A stretch of DNA of 64,000 nt from JAKAKT01 sp041305385 (GCA_041305385.1 JBFYLO010000011.1:39206-103205), one strand, 5' to 3'. Counted from the first letter of the stretch, positions 16,438-25,588 are shown. Numbers and translations are program-made. Notes: generated from the letters alone by a model not told the origin.

Positions 16438-17406
16438 CTAAAGATTGAGTAGCCCAATCCTCTTCGCATAGCCAACCACTTCATCGTATTCCTCCTTCCT
16501 CAGCGTTCTCCCCATCTCCCCTTTCGCTTTGTACTCCGGCTTGTACTGGTCCATTATGTTGACCCTGGTCCCCGGGCCGAGGTTCTTCCTTATCCACTTG
16601 AGAATGGGCTTCGAGCAGCACTCGGCGTGCCCGGGCAGGAGGAGGTGGCGGATGAGGAGGTCGGAGCTCTTCGAGGCGAGCAGGTGGTTTCTCGAGACGA
16701 CCTCAAAATAATTTTCAGCTCCTGAGAACCTCTCAGCGCACCCGTCATTCCCATACTTGAAATCGCCCAGGAAAAGGTCCACAACTCCGTCGAGCAGCCT
16801 CATCGATTCCTCGCTCATGTACATGTTCGAGTTCCAGACGACTGGCAAATCCGCCTCCAGCAAAAGGAGGGAATTGAGTATGTTGTGGAGATTAGGCGTT
16901 GGTTCGCCCCCCACAAAGTTCACGTTTCTTATCCCGTTCCTCATCCCGCTTACCCAGGCTGCAATCATCTGCGGGGTCCATAGGTACCCGCCCTTCGGGT
17001 CCTGGCTTATCTCCCAGTTCTGGCAGAAGCAGCATTCGAAGTTGCAGCCGGAGAAGAATATGGTTCCCGAGGGCACGAGTTCCGCCTCCTCCCCAAGGTG
17101 GACGAAGGCCGACGAGACGAAGGAATCCTTCCCAACCCTGCAGAAGCCAAGCTTCTTTCTCCTGTCGACCTTGCACCTTCGCTCGCAGAAGATGCAGGAT
17201 TCGAGAATCTTTTCCGAGATGTAGGACTTCAGGCCGAGAAGAGAGAATTCGCCATCGCTTTTCCCCTCGAGAGCTTTCTCGTGCTTTTTCCACGCATCCT
17301 CGAGGTTTCTGGGCTTTTCAGCATGCGTTCTCTTTGCAATGAGATACTTCGGCTTCGCCTTCCCTTCGAGAATTGAAAAATATCTTTTCAGCGGCGAGGA
17401 TTTCAT
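16438..17406 (-). CDS. radical SAM protein, PflA/PflX-like
   Basis: 322 residues. The radical SAM cluster motif is SGCNFECCFCQNW (CxxxCxxC), preceded by an extra cysteine set CIFCERRC...GFC that may hold a second cluster or zinc. NFVGGEPTPN is the SAM-binding region. This matches the archaeal/bacterial Fe-S family related to pyruvate-formate-lyase activating enzyme (COG1313). The substrate is unknown and no glycyl-radical enzyme is adjacent. Confidence 0.8.
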   Translation of the reverse strand: MKSSPLKRYFSILEGKAKPKYLIAKRTHAEKPRNLEDAWKKHEKALEGKSDGEFSLLGLKSYISEKILESCIFCERRCKVDRRKKLGFCRVGKDSFVSSAFVHLGEEAELVPSGTIFFSGCNFECCFCQNWEISQDPKGGYLWTPQMIAAWVSGMRNGIRNVNFVGGEPTPNLHNILNSLLLLEADLPVVWNSNMYMSEESMRLLDGVVDLFLGDFKYGNDGCAERFSGAENYFEVVSRNHLLASKSSDLLIRHLLLPGHAECCSKPILKWIRKNLGPGTRVNIMDQYKPEYKAKGEMGRTLRKEEYDEVVGYAKRIGLLNL

Positions 17407-17530
17407 CTTATCTCACTTTCGAGTAAACGGTCCCGATAATTTTTCTAAGAGCGCGCGGCCCTTCATCCTCGAAATAATATGAAATGAAAATCTTTCCAGA
17501 ATACATTTAACCCCGAAAACCAGCACCAGA

Positions 17531-17559
17531 AAAATGAAAATGTACGTAAATTTCATTTT
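17531..17559. repeat. inverted repeat AAAATGAAA/TTTCATTTT
   Basis: A perfect nine-base inverted repeat with an 11-base loop in the 184-base gap upstream of the radical SAM gene and downstream of the membrane-protein gene. It may form a weak AT-rich terminator for the htpX operon or an operator. I see no other feature in this gap. Confidence 0.4.
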
Positions 17560-17590
17560 CGCACCGGTTCACTATCTTAATTTAAACTAT

Positions 17591-18322
17591 TTAATAGGGT
17601 GTCTGAGCTCTGACCGTCACCGTTCCTACTATAGTCCTTATGTTTGCGCTTCCTTCATCAGCAAAGTAGTACCTGACGTACAGCTTACCGTTGTATTGTT
17701 GACCGGAGGCGAGGTTGCCACCAATAACTATGCTGTCTCCATTCGCGTCAGTGCACAATAATGGGTCATTGGGCGAGAAAGCCTGACCCATTGAAGCTGA
17801 AATGTCTTGAGCTTCAAAATCCGTTGGGCCGATTTCCTGGGTGCATTTCATGCCTACGAAATGAATGGTCTTCTGCAACCCATTAACTAGAGTTACGTTC
17901 AAGGTTCCATCAGTGGACAAATACGTCTTCTGGCAGTTTATTCCTGCAGGCATCATGCAGATTTCTGGGCTGCCAGGATAGCACTCGCTCGTATACGAAA
18001 GCAAAACAATCAAACAGGATATCCCCAATAAATTGAATAATAGCACCGATATTCCCCCCCAAACCCACTTCTTTTTATCTATCTGCTTTCTGGTAATAAA
18101 CCAAAACACCAAAGCAAAAAGAGAAATAACGACCGAAAAACCGAAATACGGCAATTCTACATGGTGTGCGCAATCGTCTATCAATAAGAAAAAAATGTTA
18201 TACGTCAGAGCGAGAACAAGCAGGGCGAGAGAGATTTTGGACAGGTTCTGCGGCAGTCTCATGTGTGTTTTTTGTTCTGAAGAAGTTCTTATCTTTTTCG
18301 TTCGAAATGATTTGGTTCTCAC
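17591..18322 (-). CDS. membrane protein with external C-terminal domain
   Basis: 243 residues. Three hydrophobic segments (about 30-50, 60-80, 90-112) are followed by about 130 external residues with six cysteines and a beta-sandwich look. GTG start overlaps the htpX stop in a GTGA junction, so it is translated after htpX; an internal ATG (MRLPQNL) 60 bases on is also possible. The base composition is more AT-rich than its neighbours. Function unknown. Confidence 0.6.
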   Translation of the reverse strand: MRTKSFRTKKIRTSSEQKTHMRLPQNLSKISLALLVLALTYNIFFLLIDDCAHHVELPYFGFSVVISLFALVFWFITRKQIDKKKWVWGGISVLLFNLLGISCLIVLLSYTSECYPGSPEICMMPAGINCQKTYLSTDGTLNVTLVNGLQKTIHFVGMKCTQEIGPTDFEAQDISASMGQAFSPNDPLLCTDANGDSIVIGGNLASGQQYNGKLYVRYYFADEGSANIRTIVGTVTVRAQTPY

Positions 18323-19230
18323 ATCGACCTCAACCGCTTTATCCTGTCCTCTATCGGCGGATGAGTCGAAAACAGCCCCGAGAGCAGCTTTCCCTTCAAT
18401 GGGTTTGAGATGTAGAGTGGGGCGGTCGCATCGGTCGCGTGCTGAAGCTGGTGGTTGTCCTTCGAGATTTTCTCCAGGGCACTGGCGAGCCCGTCAGGAT
18501 ATCTCGTAAGCAGCGCCCCGCTCGCATCCGCCAGGTATTCCCTGTTCCTAGAGAGCGCAAGCCTTACAAGCTGGGCAAATATCGGGGCCAATATCGCTAG
18601 GACAAGCGAGATGAGCACTATCACCCCGGCTCCCCCGCCTTTCCTCCCCCCGCCTCCCCCTATGTTCCCCCTCAGGCCGATTCTGAGCATGAAGTCGCTG
18701 ATGAGGGCTATGAACCCGACCATAACAACGGCGAAAGTCGCGAGCCTTATGTCGTAGTTCTTTATGTGCGCCATCTCGTGGCCTATCACTCCTTCGAGCT
18801 CGTACCTGCCCACGATGTTCAGGAGCCCGGTGGTGACTGCAATCGCCGAGTGCTTGGGGTCCCTCCCAGTGGCAAAGGCATTGGGGGCGGGGTCCTCAAT
18901 CACATAGACCTTCGGCATGGGGATGCCGGCTGCTATGGAAAGCCCCTCGACTGTGTTGTAGAGGTGCGGGAATTCGCTCTTCTCAGCAGGCCTTGCCCCG
19001 GATATGGAAAGGACGAGCTTGTCGCTGTAGTAATAGCTGAATATGGACGAGGCAATGGCAACAATCATGAGGACCGGGAAAAGCGCGAACCCGAGCCCCC
19101 CCATATCCCAGAAAATACCGAGTGCCTCGGCGAATATGAAGGCGGTGAAAAGCACGAAAATGATGAAGAATGCGATTATGGCCATCGATTTCCTTTTGTT
19201 CCAAGTTATCTCGTCGTAGAGAAGGGCCAA
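18319..19230 (-). CDS. htpX: membrane zinc metalloprotease HtpX (M48)
   Basis: 303 residues. Two N-terminal membrane helices, then the M48 catalytic helix with HEMAH (HExxH) in VIGHEMAHIKNYD, two further membrane helices, and the third metal ligand Glu in SRNREYLADASGA. HtpX degrades misfolded membrane proteins. The Gly-rich cytosolic insert GGGGGRKGGG is longer than in bacteria. Confidence 0.9.
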   Translation of the reverse strand: MALLYDEITWNKRKSMAIIAFFIIFVLFTAFIFAEALGIFWDMGGLGFALFPVLMIVAIASSIFSYYYSDKLVLSISGARPAEKSEFPHLYNTVEGLSIAAGIPMPKVYVIEDPAPNAFATGRDPKHSAIAVTTGLLNIVGRYELEGVIGHEMAHIKNYDIRLATFAVVMVGFIALISDFMLRIGLRGNIGGGGGRKGGGAGVIVLISLVLAILAPIFAQLVRLALSRNREYLADASGALLTRYPDGLASALEKISKDNHQLQHATDATAPLYISNPLKGKLLSGLFSTHPPIEDRIKRLRSM

Positions 19231-19267
19231 GCAAACAACCTCGCTCGTTTTATGTCATTTTGAATTA

Positions 19268-20974
19268 TTAACTTTTCTGAGCTGGGGGCTCCCAGACTTC
19301 GTAGCCTGCCTCGAGAGCCCTGGCGGGGTCCCTGACATAAACTACAGTGAAGTTGCTCGAATGCTTGTTTTCAAGCATGCACTCAAAATCCGTCGGGTTA
19401 TAACACGTGGGGCAGGAGAGTTTTAGCCGTCCGTATCCCCTAGTTATGTTGACTAAGTTGAGCGCCCCGGAATCTGAACCTAAATAAGTTATCACCACAT
19501 AGTCTGTCTTTAATTCCGGGTCTCTGAACTCCCCACAGGATACGTTCGACCAGCTATGGCAAAAGTAGGTTTTCAACCCAGTGTAGTGCATAAGGGGGAC
19601 CTCAACATTGTTCATCTTTACGGTCTCGGCATTACTCCTCTTCATACGGTTTATCGGTTCAATAAAACAACTGTACAAAAGCTTGGGTGGCTCGTTCACG
19701 ATTCTAAAATAATTCGGTATTGTCTGGCCGGGGTCATATCCTATGTGAAAGAGGTATAAGGTTTTTTCGTTGAAGAGCCCATAGCATGACCACAGCAAGG
19801 GAGTCTTGATAAGCACATTCTGTTCAAAAATAATCGCAGGCGGAAAAAAGAAGACGCATGATACCAGGTATCCCACCATTACTTGGGAAAGCAGAGGTAA
19901 CCTCCTGTGCAGGAACTCGATTAGTCCCGCACTAATGAAATACGCCAGGGGCATGAGCGGGGCAATGAACCTCAACGCCCAGTAATCAACAAACGACAAA
20001 GCCACGATGCTAAAAACAAAAAGCAAAACAATTAAACTGAAAAATGGGTCTGCTTTTAAGGGTTGCTTCTTCAGGAGAGCAACGAAAAACGCAATCAGCA
20101 ACAGCGGGTAAAAAAGGAACTGCCCCAGGTTTCCGACATAGCCCAAAACGTTCAAAACAAATGCATCTTGGCCTGCAGACGATTTCCCGGCTTTTTCCCA
20201 CATCTTAACATAGGCTAGCCACGGGGCAGTAAGAAGCAAGAACGAAATTCCCAGCACAGCAATCCAGGCAATCGTCTGCCTCCTGCGCTCAGGGGCCTCG
20301 AAAACCAGATAATGGATGCAAAATGCCCCGAAAACTGCAACTGAAAGCACGAAGTTTGAGGAGTGGAAGAGAGCGGCGTTTGATAGAACGAACAGGGCGC
20401 CCATCGCAAGAGTTCTTTTTTCCCTCAGTTTCAAATAACTGTAAAAGGCGATTCCAAACAAAAGGCAAGTGAGCGAATAATACCTCCCTTGTCTAAACAG
20501 CGCAAGCATCGGGACTGATGTGGCCATCAGGAAAAGAAAAAAAAGGCGCGGCCAAAGAGACAGCCTGTCCTTCAATAAACAATACCACAAAACAACTGAT
20601 AGAACGCCGAACAATGCAAACGGCGCCCTCGCAGAGAAGTTGCTCTCCCCCAGAACCTTGAAGGAGAATGCAGTTATGTAATACGGGAACCAGGTGTGTT
20701 GCGTGTGGATGAAATCTTCATTATAATCGGCGTCATTCATCCATTTAGCCCCTATAGTCACCAAGTTTTTTCCGTCATAAACCAAGGGCAGGCCAGTCCT
20801 AAGGATGTTCTTTGCAATCATTGCGCTCTCGGCTTCATCCCACCAAAGGTATTCCGCGCCCAAATTCCAGAATAGGAGAATAAAGAATATGAAAAACATT
20901 GCAGCTGCTGCGAGATTTTCTAGGTTTAAGGCGACTTTTGGCAAAGGTCGCATCTCACCACTTTCAGAACTCAA
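19268..20974 (-). CDS. GT39/PMT-type membrane glycosyltransferase
   Basis: 568 residues with about ten membrane helices and an external C-terminal domain. The first loop has the catalytic acidic motif WWDEAESA (near residue 45) of the dolichyl-phosphate-mannose mannosyltransferase/ArnT superfamily, enzymes that move a sugar from a lipid carrier to protein or lipid outside. TTG start overlaps the lemA end by 11 bases; an ATG 21 bases downstream is equally possible. AT-richer than its neighbours, suggesting acquisition with other surface genes. Confidence 0.7.
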   Translation of the reverse strand: MSSESGEMRPLPKVALNLENLAAAAMFFIFFILLFWNLGAEYLWWDEAESAMIAKNILRTGLPLVYDGKNLVTIGAKWMNDADYNEDFIHTQHTWFPYYITAFSFKVLGESNFSARAPFALFGVLSVVLWYCLLKDRLSLWPRLFFLFLMATSVPMLALFRQGRYYSLTCLLFGIAFYSYLKLREKRTLAMGALFVLSNAALFHSSNFVLSVAVFGAFCIHYLVFEAPERRRQTIAWIAVLGISFLLLTAPWLAYVKMWEKAGKSSAGQDAFVLNVLGYVGNLGQFLFYPLLLIAFFVALLKKQPLKADPFFSLIVLLFVFSIVALSFVDYWALRFIAPLMPLAYFISAGLIEFLHRRLPLLSQVMVGYLVSCVFFFPPAIIFEQNVLIKTPLLWSCYGLFNEKTLYLFHIGYDPGQTIPNYFRIVNEPPKLLYSCFIEPINRMKRSNAETVKMNNVEVPLMHYTGLKTYFCHSWSNVSCGEFRDPELKTDYVVITYLGSDSGALNLVNITRGYGRLKLSCPTCYNPTDFECMLENKHSSNFTVVYVRDPARALEAGYEVWEPPAQKS

Positions 20975-21533
20975 CCTTCACTGGTCCTCGCGCAGCCTCT
21001 TCAGTTTCGAAGTATTCCCTTATCTTGAAACCCAGAATCGAGGCAATCAGGTTGGACGGGAACATCTGGACCTTGTTGTTGTAGCTCATCACGTTGTCGT
21101 TGTAGAACTGGCGCGCGTAGGCAATCTTGCTCTCGGTCCCGGCGAGCTCCTCCTGGAGCATCTTGAAGTTCTCGTTGGCCTTCAGCTGCGGGTAGTTCTC
21201 AGCCACTGCGAAGAGGCTCTTCAGAGTCTGGGTGAGCATATTGCTGGCCTGGGCCTTGTCCTTCACGCTGGTGCCATCCATGGCAGTGGCCATCTGGGCC
21301 CTGGCCTTGGTCACATTCTCGAAGACTTCCCTTTCGTGCTTGGCATAGCCCTTGACGGTGTTCACCAGGTTTGGTATGAGGTCGTACCTCCTCCTGAGCT
21401 GGACGTCAATCTGCGCCCATGCGTTGTTTATCTGGTTGCTCAGTGCAATCAGGCCGTTGTAGGTCAAAACAACAAAGAGCAAAATTCCTAAAACTACGAC
21501 CAGAAGCGCAATTCCGATGATCTCAAGCATCAT
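20964..21533 (-). CDS. lemA: LemA family protein
   Basis: 189 residues. One N-terminal membrane helix is followed by the LemA helical bundle: TYNGLIALSNQINNAWAQIDVQLRRRYDLIPNLVNTVKGYAKHE is the family signature, and YNDNVMSYNNKVQMFPSN the other conserved block. Function of the family is not settled; it often travels with HtpX, as here. I chose the ATG seven bases after GGAGGT, which itself overlaps the rpoK stop. Confidence 0.9.
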   Translation of the reverse strand: MMLEIIGIALLVVVLGILLFVVLTYNGLIALSNQINNAWAQIDVQLRRRYDLIPNLVNTVKGYAKHEREVFENVTKARAQMATAMDGTSVKDKAQASNMLTQTLKSLFAVAENYPQLKANENFKMLQEELAGTESKIAYARQFYNDNVMSYNNKVQMFPSNLIASILGFKIREYFETEEAARGPVKVEF

Positions 21534-21545
21534 CCTCACCACCTC

Positions 21546-21713
21546 CTATTTTTTAACCGAAAGGGGTATCGCCCCCTTCCCAAATTCCGCGAATGCTATG
21601 TCGACCGGGTTTATCATCCCAGCGACTATCTCTACAAACGGCGGCGCGCCAAGGGAAAGCTGAAGCGCCCTGGCACCGATTATTCTAGCCTTTTCAAACC
21701 TGTTAAGCTGCAT
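21546..21713 (-). CDS. rpoK: DNA-directed RNA polymerase subunit K (Rpo6)
   Basis: A 55-residue protein missed by length cut-offs. The sequence holds the RpoK core: RFEKARIIGARALQLSLGAPP, then NPVDIAFAEFGKGAIPLSVKK, corresponding to the archaeal IA..E...G.IPI.V.R ending. It is a core subunit, homologous to bacterial omega and eukaryal Rpb6. It lies between the geranylgeranyl reductase gene and lemA, and its stop codon sits in the SD region of lemA, so the two are coupled. Confidence 0.9.
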   Translation of the reverse strand: MQLNRFEKARIIGARALQLSLGAPPFVEIVAGMINPVDIAFAEFGKGAIPLSVKK

Positions 21714-21789
21714 AGAAACCCCTCAACTCCTCTAATATGTCATCAATAGACTTTTTAGCCTTTTCCCCAAGGAAAACTTCCAGGAGCAT
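21703..21789 (-). CDS. possible 28-residue ORF ahead of rpoK
   Basis: An ATG one base after the reductase stop opens a 28-residue frame (MLLEVFLGEKAKKSID..., ending GFYAA) that overlaps the rpoK start by 11 bases. It may be a leader peptide coupling reductase and rpoK translation, or a chance frame. Amphipathic helix predicted by eye only. Confidence 0.3.
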   Translation of the reverse strand: MLLEVFLGEKAKKSIDDILEELRGFYAA

Positions 21790-21790
21790 G

Positions 21791-22969
21791 TCACCTGAGC
21801 AGGACTTCCAACACCTTCAGGAGTTGCGGCCTCCTGAGCAGCACCTTCTTAACCACCGGGATGAAGTTGCTCTTGAGAAGCTTGTCAATATCCTCGTCAG
21901 TGACCGTGCCAATGACTGCGTTCAGGTCGTCATCATTTAGTTTCTCGAGGACCTTCCTGAGCTTGAGCCTCTTGAGGAGCTTTGCCTCCCTCTTCCCCCT
22001 CCATGCAGTCTCATATTCGAAAAGGCTTTTTGCATCAGTCTTGTCCGCGAGCGCGCATTTCGCAGCAACCCTGCCAGCCATCATCCCGGCGTCCATGGCC
22101 AGGCAGATGCCTCCCCCATGAATCGGGTCGACCTGGTGCGCAGCAGTCCCTGCAACCATGAACCCATCGAGCACCAGCCCCTTCATGGGCGCGCCGACCG
22201 GAATGAGGCCCGCTTTCAGGGCCACTGGCTGGGCGTTTTTCAGTCTGTCAGTCTTCAGGAACCTGTTGAGATATTCGATTGCATGGCCCTTCTCGTTCCC
22301 GCCTACCCCGACTCCCACATTCGCGACGTCCTTTCCCTTCGGGAATATCCAAACGTATCCGCGCGGCGCATATTCCCTTGTGAAGTATATCTCGATGAGG
22401 TCCTCGCAGTCGACGTTGACCATCTCGTACTCGGCCCCAAAGTCAGAGTCATACAATGTCGCAACTGAATTGATGCCCGCCATTCTTGCGACAGTGCTCT
22501 CCCCCCCGTCGCAGGCGATGAGGACTTTCGATTGGTATTCTGTCTTTCGCCCGTCGCTTTCTACGACCACTCCCGCGACCTTCCCCATGTCCTTCTTTAC
22601 GCTGACTACCTCGCTCTTTATCATTATCTCGGCCCCTGCCCTTCCTGCCTCGAAAGCCAAGTCCTTATCGAAAACTTTCCTGTCAACGACGACTCCCTTG
22701 GTTTCTGCAGTTTTCACCTTTATGCTGTCCTTCATGTTCGGGGCAATAACCCGCGCTCCGTTGATGTGGGCGCTCACCGCCTTCTCGCTCATCTCCATCC
22801 CAAGCTCGGCAATCCAGTGGCCCCCAATCCCCTCACCGCACCTGACAGGAGCCCCGATTTCCTTCCTCCGCTCAATCACCAGAACTTCGGCTCCTGCCTT
22901 CGCCGCCTCCCTCGCAGCCATGCTCCCTGCCGGGCCAGCCCCGACAATGATTACGTCGTATTTCTCCAT
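21791..22969 (-). CDS. geranylgeranyl reductase (digeranylgeranylglycerophospholipid reductase)
   Basis: 392-residue flavoprotein. It has the N-terminal FAD motif VIIVGAGPAGS, PVRCGEGIGG typical of this archaeal family, and the second FAD motif GFMVAGTAAHQVDPIHGGGI. It saturates the isoprenoid chains of archaeal membrane lipids. The adjacent upstream gene is a 2[4Fe-4S] ferredoxin, its probable electron donor. I chose the ATG preceded by GGTGATGG. Confidence 0.9.
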   Translation of the reverse strand: MEKYDVIIVGAGPAGSMAAREAAKAGAEVLVIERRKEIGAPVRCGEGIGGHWIAELGMEMSEKAVSAHINGARVIAPNMKDSIKVKTAETKGVVVDRKVFDKDLAFEAGRAGAEIMIKSEVVSVKKDMGKVAGVVVESDGRKTEYQSKVLIACDGGESTVARMAGINSVATLYDSDFGAEYEMVNVDCEDLIEIYFTREYAPRGYVWIFPKGKDVANVGVGVGGNEKGHAIEYLNRFLKTDRLKNAQPVALKAGLIPVGAPMKGLVLDGFMVAGTAAHQVDPIHGGGICLAMDAGMMAGRVAAKCALADKTDAKSLFEYETAWRGKREAKLLKRLKLRKVLEKLNDDDLNAVIGTVTDEDIDKLLKSNFIPVVKKVLLRRPQLLKVLEVLLR

Positions 22970-23036
22970 GACCATCACCAATAACAAACCCGGCTCGAGT
23001 CTGCCACCTCGTTCATTTTTTTCTCCATGACCATCA
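22961..23036. repeat. short direct repeat around the reductase start
   Basis: TTTCTCCATGACCATCA occurs at 22961-22977 (reductase start region) and again at 23020-23036 (end of the ferredoxin gene). The second copy looks like a duplicated start region and marks a local duplication in the spacer. Confidence 0.6.
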
Positions 23037-23207
23037 TTTCTTCCTCACTGTTATCGCACCCATCGGGCAGGCCTTCTCGCAGTTCCCGCACGAGATGCAC
23101 TTCTCATCGCAAAGGATCATCGTTTCCCTAAGCCTGAGCGCATCAACTGGGCAGACTGCCACGCAGGCGCCGCAATAAGCGCATTTGCTCTTGTCAACGT
23201 CTATCAT
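23034..23207 (-). CDS. 2[4Fe-4S] ferredoxin, partner of geranylgeranyl reductase
   Basis: 57 residues, too short for usual cut-offs. Two full CxxCxxCxxxCP motifs: Cys 9, 12, 15, 19 and Cys 37, 40, 43, 47. The ATG follows a strong SD, GAGGAGGT. It is 64 bases upstream of the reductase on the same strand, and an AT-rich TATA region (ATATTTGATT on the minus strand) lies ahead of it. Likely gives low-potential electrons to the reductase. Confidence 0.9.
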   Translation of the reverse strand: MIDVDKSKCAYCGACVAVCPVDALRLRETMILCDEKCISCGNCEKACPMGAITVRKK

Positions 23208-23271
23208 GAGACACTACCTCCTCTCCAGGATTAATCCCACTTATCATGAAAAATCAAATATAAAATAATAC

Positions 23272-24333
23272 CTATTTTTTCAGGGCAGTCTTCCATTTCT
23301 CTTCGATTCTCGCAATCGCAATCCTCTCGGCCCTCTCCCGCAGGCTCCTCCCAGGTTCCTCGAGGACCCCCATGGTCGTTCTCCTCATCGAGTTGACCAC
23401 TATCTCGGTCATGTCGACGACATTCCCGCCTATGTATTCCACGTGGGAGCTGAGGCTCGCCCCACCGCAGGCAAGTATGTCAGGGATGACATTGACGCCT
23501 CTTGCTTCGAGCATGGACTCCTCGTCTCTCCCAAGGACCCCCAGCTCTCCCTCGACCAGGATTCTCGGCCTTATCTCATTGGCGAGGTTTCGGTCTATTG
23601 CCGGAATGGTTATGAGCATCAGGTCCGTCTGTTCAGCAAGGGCCTGGGAAACAGTTGCAGGATTCCCCCTTGGAAATGCGTCAACCCTGCCCCCGGAATT
23701 CACGAGTTTGGCAAGGGATTCGACATCAAGCCCCTCCCTGTTTATCGTGGCCCCGTCCAGCTCACCGGCAGCCACCACCTTCACCCCGTTCCTCGCCAAG
23801 ACCCTTGCCGCAAAGAGCCCGTCTCTCCCGAGCCCGAAAACAGATGCCTTCGCCCCGCCAATTTTCTCAAAACCGAGCGCAGCCAGGGCACAGTTTGCAA
23901 TCCCAAGTCCTGCCCCTCCCGCCTCGAAGGGAATCCCCCTGAGCTTCGACGGCTTTCCAGCAGCGCCCCGCACATCCCCGCACGAATAGGCATAGAGCTC
24001 CATCACTTCCTCGCCCGCGCCCCTGCCAGGGCAGGCGACAAAGGAGTTGTTCGCAAGAGGGGCTATTGCAGATGCGAATTCCCGAACATCCGCCTTCACG
24101 TTCTCGCCCTTCAGAAGGCAGGCGCACCCTCCTCCGAAAGGAACGCCGTGGAGCGAGTTCATGAACGTATAGCGCCTTGCGAGCTGGGAGGCGTATTCTA
24201 TGGTGATTTTGTCAAGAAGATGGAGCCCCCCGAGCCCGGGGCCGAGAGCAGTGTTGTCTACTATCAACAACCCGAGGCTGCCTGTTTGGGGCTTGTAAGC
24301 CTGCATGAGCCTCTCCGGGCCGTATTTGTCCAT
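23272..24333 (-). CDS. Glu/Leu dehydrogenase homologue lacking catalytic residues
   Basis: 353 residues, shorter than the 415-450 of glutamate dehydrogenases. N-terminus MDKYGPERLMQ and VDNTALGPGLGG fit the archaeal Leu/Glu dehydrogenase family, and the Rossmann part (SVFGLGRDGLFAARVLA) is kept. But PFGGGKA is here PFGGGCA, so the catalytic Lys is Cys. The substrate-carboxylate Lys position (MTYK) reads YTFM, and the catalytic Asp region (TAEDVGT) reads ACPGRGAGEE. It may be a pseudoenzyme or act on another substrate. The start is set by a TATA-like TTTTTATT about 25 nt upstream. Confidence 0.7.
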   Translation of the reverse strand: MDKYGPERLMQAYKPQTGSLGLLIVDNTALGPGLGGLHLLDKITIEYASQLARRYTFMNSLHGVPFGGGCACLLKGENVKADVREFASAIAPLANNSFVACPGRGAGEEVMELYAYSCGDVRGAAGKPSKLRGIPFEAGGAGLGIANCALAALGFEKIGGAKASVFGLGRDGLFAARVLARNGVKVVAAGELDGATINREGLDVESLAKLVNSGGRVDAFPRGNPATVSQALAEQTDLMLITIPAIDRNLANEIRPRILVEGELGVLGRDEESMLEARGVNVIPDILACGGASLSSHVEYIGGNVVDMTEIVVNSMRRTTMGVLEEPGRSLRERAERIAIARIEEKWKTALKK

Positions 24334-24382
24334 GCAAGAACTTCTCATATCCCAATAAAAAGCCTTTTGGAGAAATACCATC

Positions 24383-25558
24383 ATGCTCGAGTACGTGCTC
24401 GCATTCCTTGGGCTCTACTCCGTGGTGTTCTACTTCCTGCTCTACCTGACGGAATCTGAGAATGTCAGGGAGGACCCGAAGCCCAAGGGAACGCCGACGG
24501 TTTCGGTAATCATTCCCGCCTACAATGAGGAGAAATCCATCGGGAAAACCATTGAGTCGATACTCGCCCTCGATTACCCCAAGAAAAAACTCGAGGTAAT
24601 CGTGGTTAACGACGGCTCAAAAGACAGGACGAGCGAAATAGCTAAAAGATACCCCGTAAAGCTAATTGAAAAGAAAAACTCGGGCAAGGCGAACTCAATC
24701 AACGTTGCCCTCGGGCAGGCGAGGGGCGAGCTGGTTGCAATCATGGATGCGGACTCCTACGTCTCAAAAGGTGCGCTGCTGAAAATGGTCGGGTATTTCG
24801 AGGACCCGGAAGTTGCGGCAGTCACTGCGGCCATGAAGGTCTGGGAGCCGAAAACACTGGTCCAGAAGATGCAAAAGGGCGAATACCTGATAAACGCATT
24901 TTTCAAAAAACTCCAAAGCTTCATTGATGGCATTTCCGTGACCCCGGGTCCTTTTTCAATTTATAAGCGGGCGGTGCTTCTGGAGCTGGGAGGATTCGAT
25001 GAGCACACGATAACTGAAGACCAGGAAATCGCCCTCAGAATCCAGTCAAGGAACCTGAGAATCGAGAACTCCATCAACGCCGAGGTTTTCACCGATGTTC
25101 CCTCGAATTTGAGGTCCCTTTTCAAGCAGAGGAGGAGGTGGTACTTAGGCTATCTCCAGAACATCTGGAAGCACAAATCCCTATTCAGCCCGAAATATGG
25201 CGACTTCGGAATGTTTGTCATGCCCCTGGCCGCGGTCCTTCTAATCCTCTCTGTGCTCTCGCTGTTCATTGCCTACGTCCCCAAGTCCCTTGACCTCAGC
25301 CTGAGGCTCGACCCCTCAGCCCTCACTTTCTTTTACCTGGAACTCACCCCGACCCGGGTCGTGTTCCTGTTCATTTTCGCCATAAACGCCCTGGCTTTTT
25401 ACTTCACATTGAGGAACACGCGCGAATACGGGTTCCTCGGAAACTTTTTATCGCTGATTGCTGTATCCTCATTGATGCTCCTGCTCTGGATAGTGGTCCT
25501 CGCCGAGCAAATCGCAAACCTCTTGAGGGGCTTCAGCCCCACCTGGAGAGGCGAATGA
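24383..25558 (+). CDS. processive family 2 glycosyltransferase, membrane-bound
   Basis: 391 residues. One N-terminal membrane helix, a GT-A domain with VIIPAYNEE, VVNDGSKD, MDADS (DxD), TEDQE and the processivity motif QRRRW, then three or four C-terminal membrane helices. This is the layout of hyaluronan, poly-GlcNAc or cellulose-type synthases, so it probably makes and exports a surface polysaccharide. It diverges from the dehydrogenase homologue. Confidence 0.85.
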   Translation: MLEYVLAFLGLYSVVFYFLLYLTESENVREDPKPKGTPTVSVIIPAYNEEKSIGKTIESILALDYPKKKLEVIVVNDGSKDRTSEIAKRYPVKLIEKKNSGKANSINVALGQARGELVAIMDADSYVSKGALLKMVGYFEDPEVAAVTAAMKVWEPKTLVQKMQKGEYLINAFFKKLQSFIDGISVTPGPFSIYKRAVLLELGGFDEHTITEDQEIALRIQSRNLRIENSINAEVFTDVPSNLRSLFKQRRRWYLGYLQNIWKHKSLFSPKYGDFGMFVMPLAAVLLILSVLSLFIAYVPKSLDLSLRLDPSALTFFYLELTPTRVVFLFIFAINALAFYFTLRNTREYGFLGNFLSLIAVSSLMLLLWIVVLAEQIANLLRGFSPTWRGE

Positions 25559-25564
25559 AAGGAC

Positions 25565-25582
25565 AAAGTTGCCAACAACTTT
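25565..25582. repeat. hairpin AAAGTTG/CAACTTT
   Basis: Perfect seven-base inverted repeat with loop CCAA just after the glycosyltransferase stop. First of three structured blocks in a row before the thioredoxin-fold gene. Confidence 0.55.
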
Positions 25583-25588
25583 GGCCGC

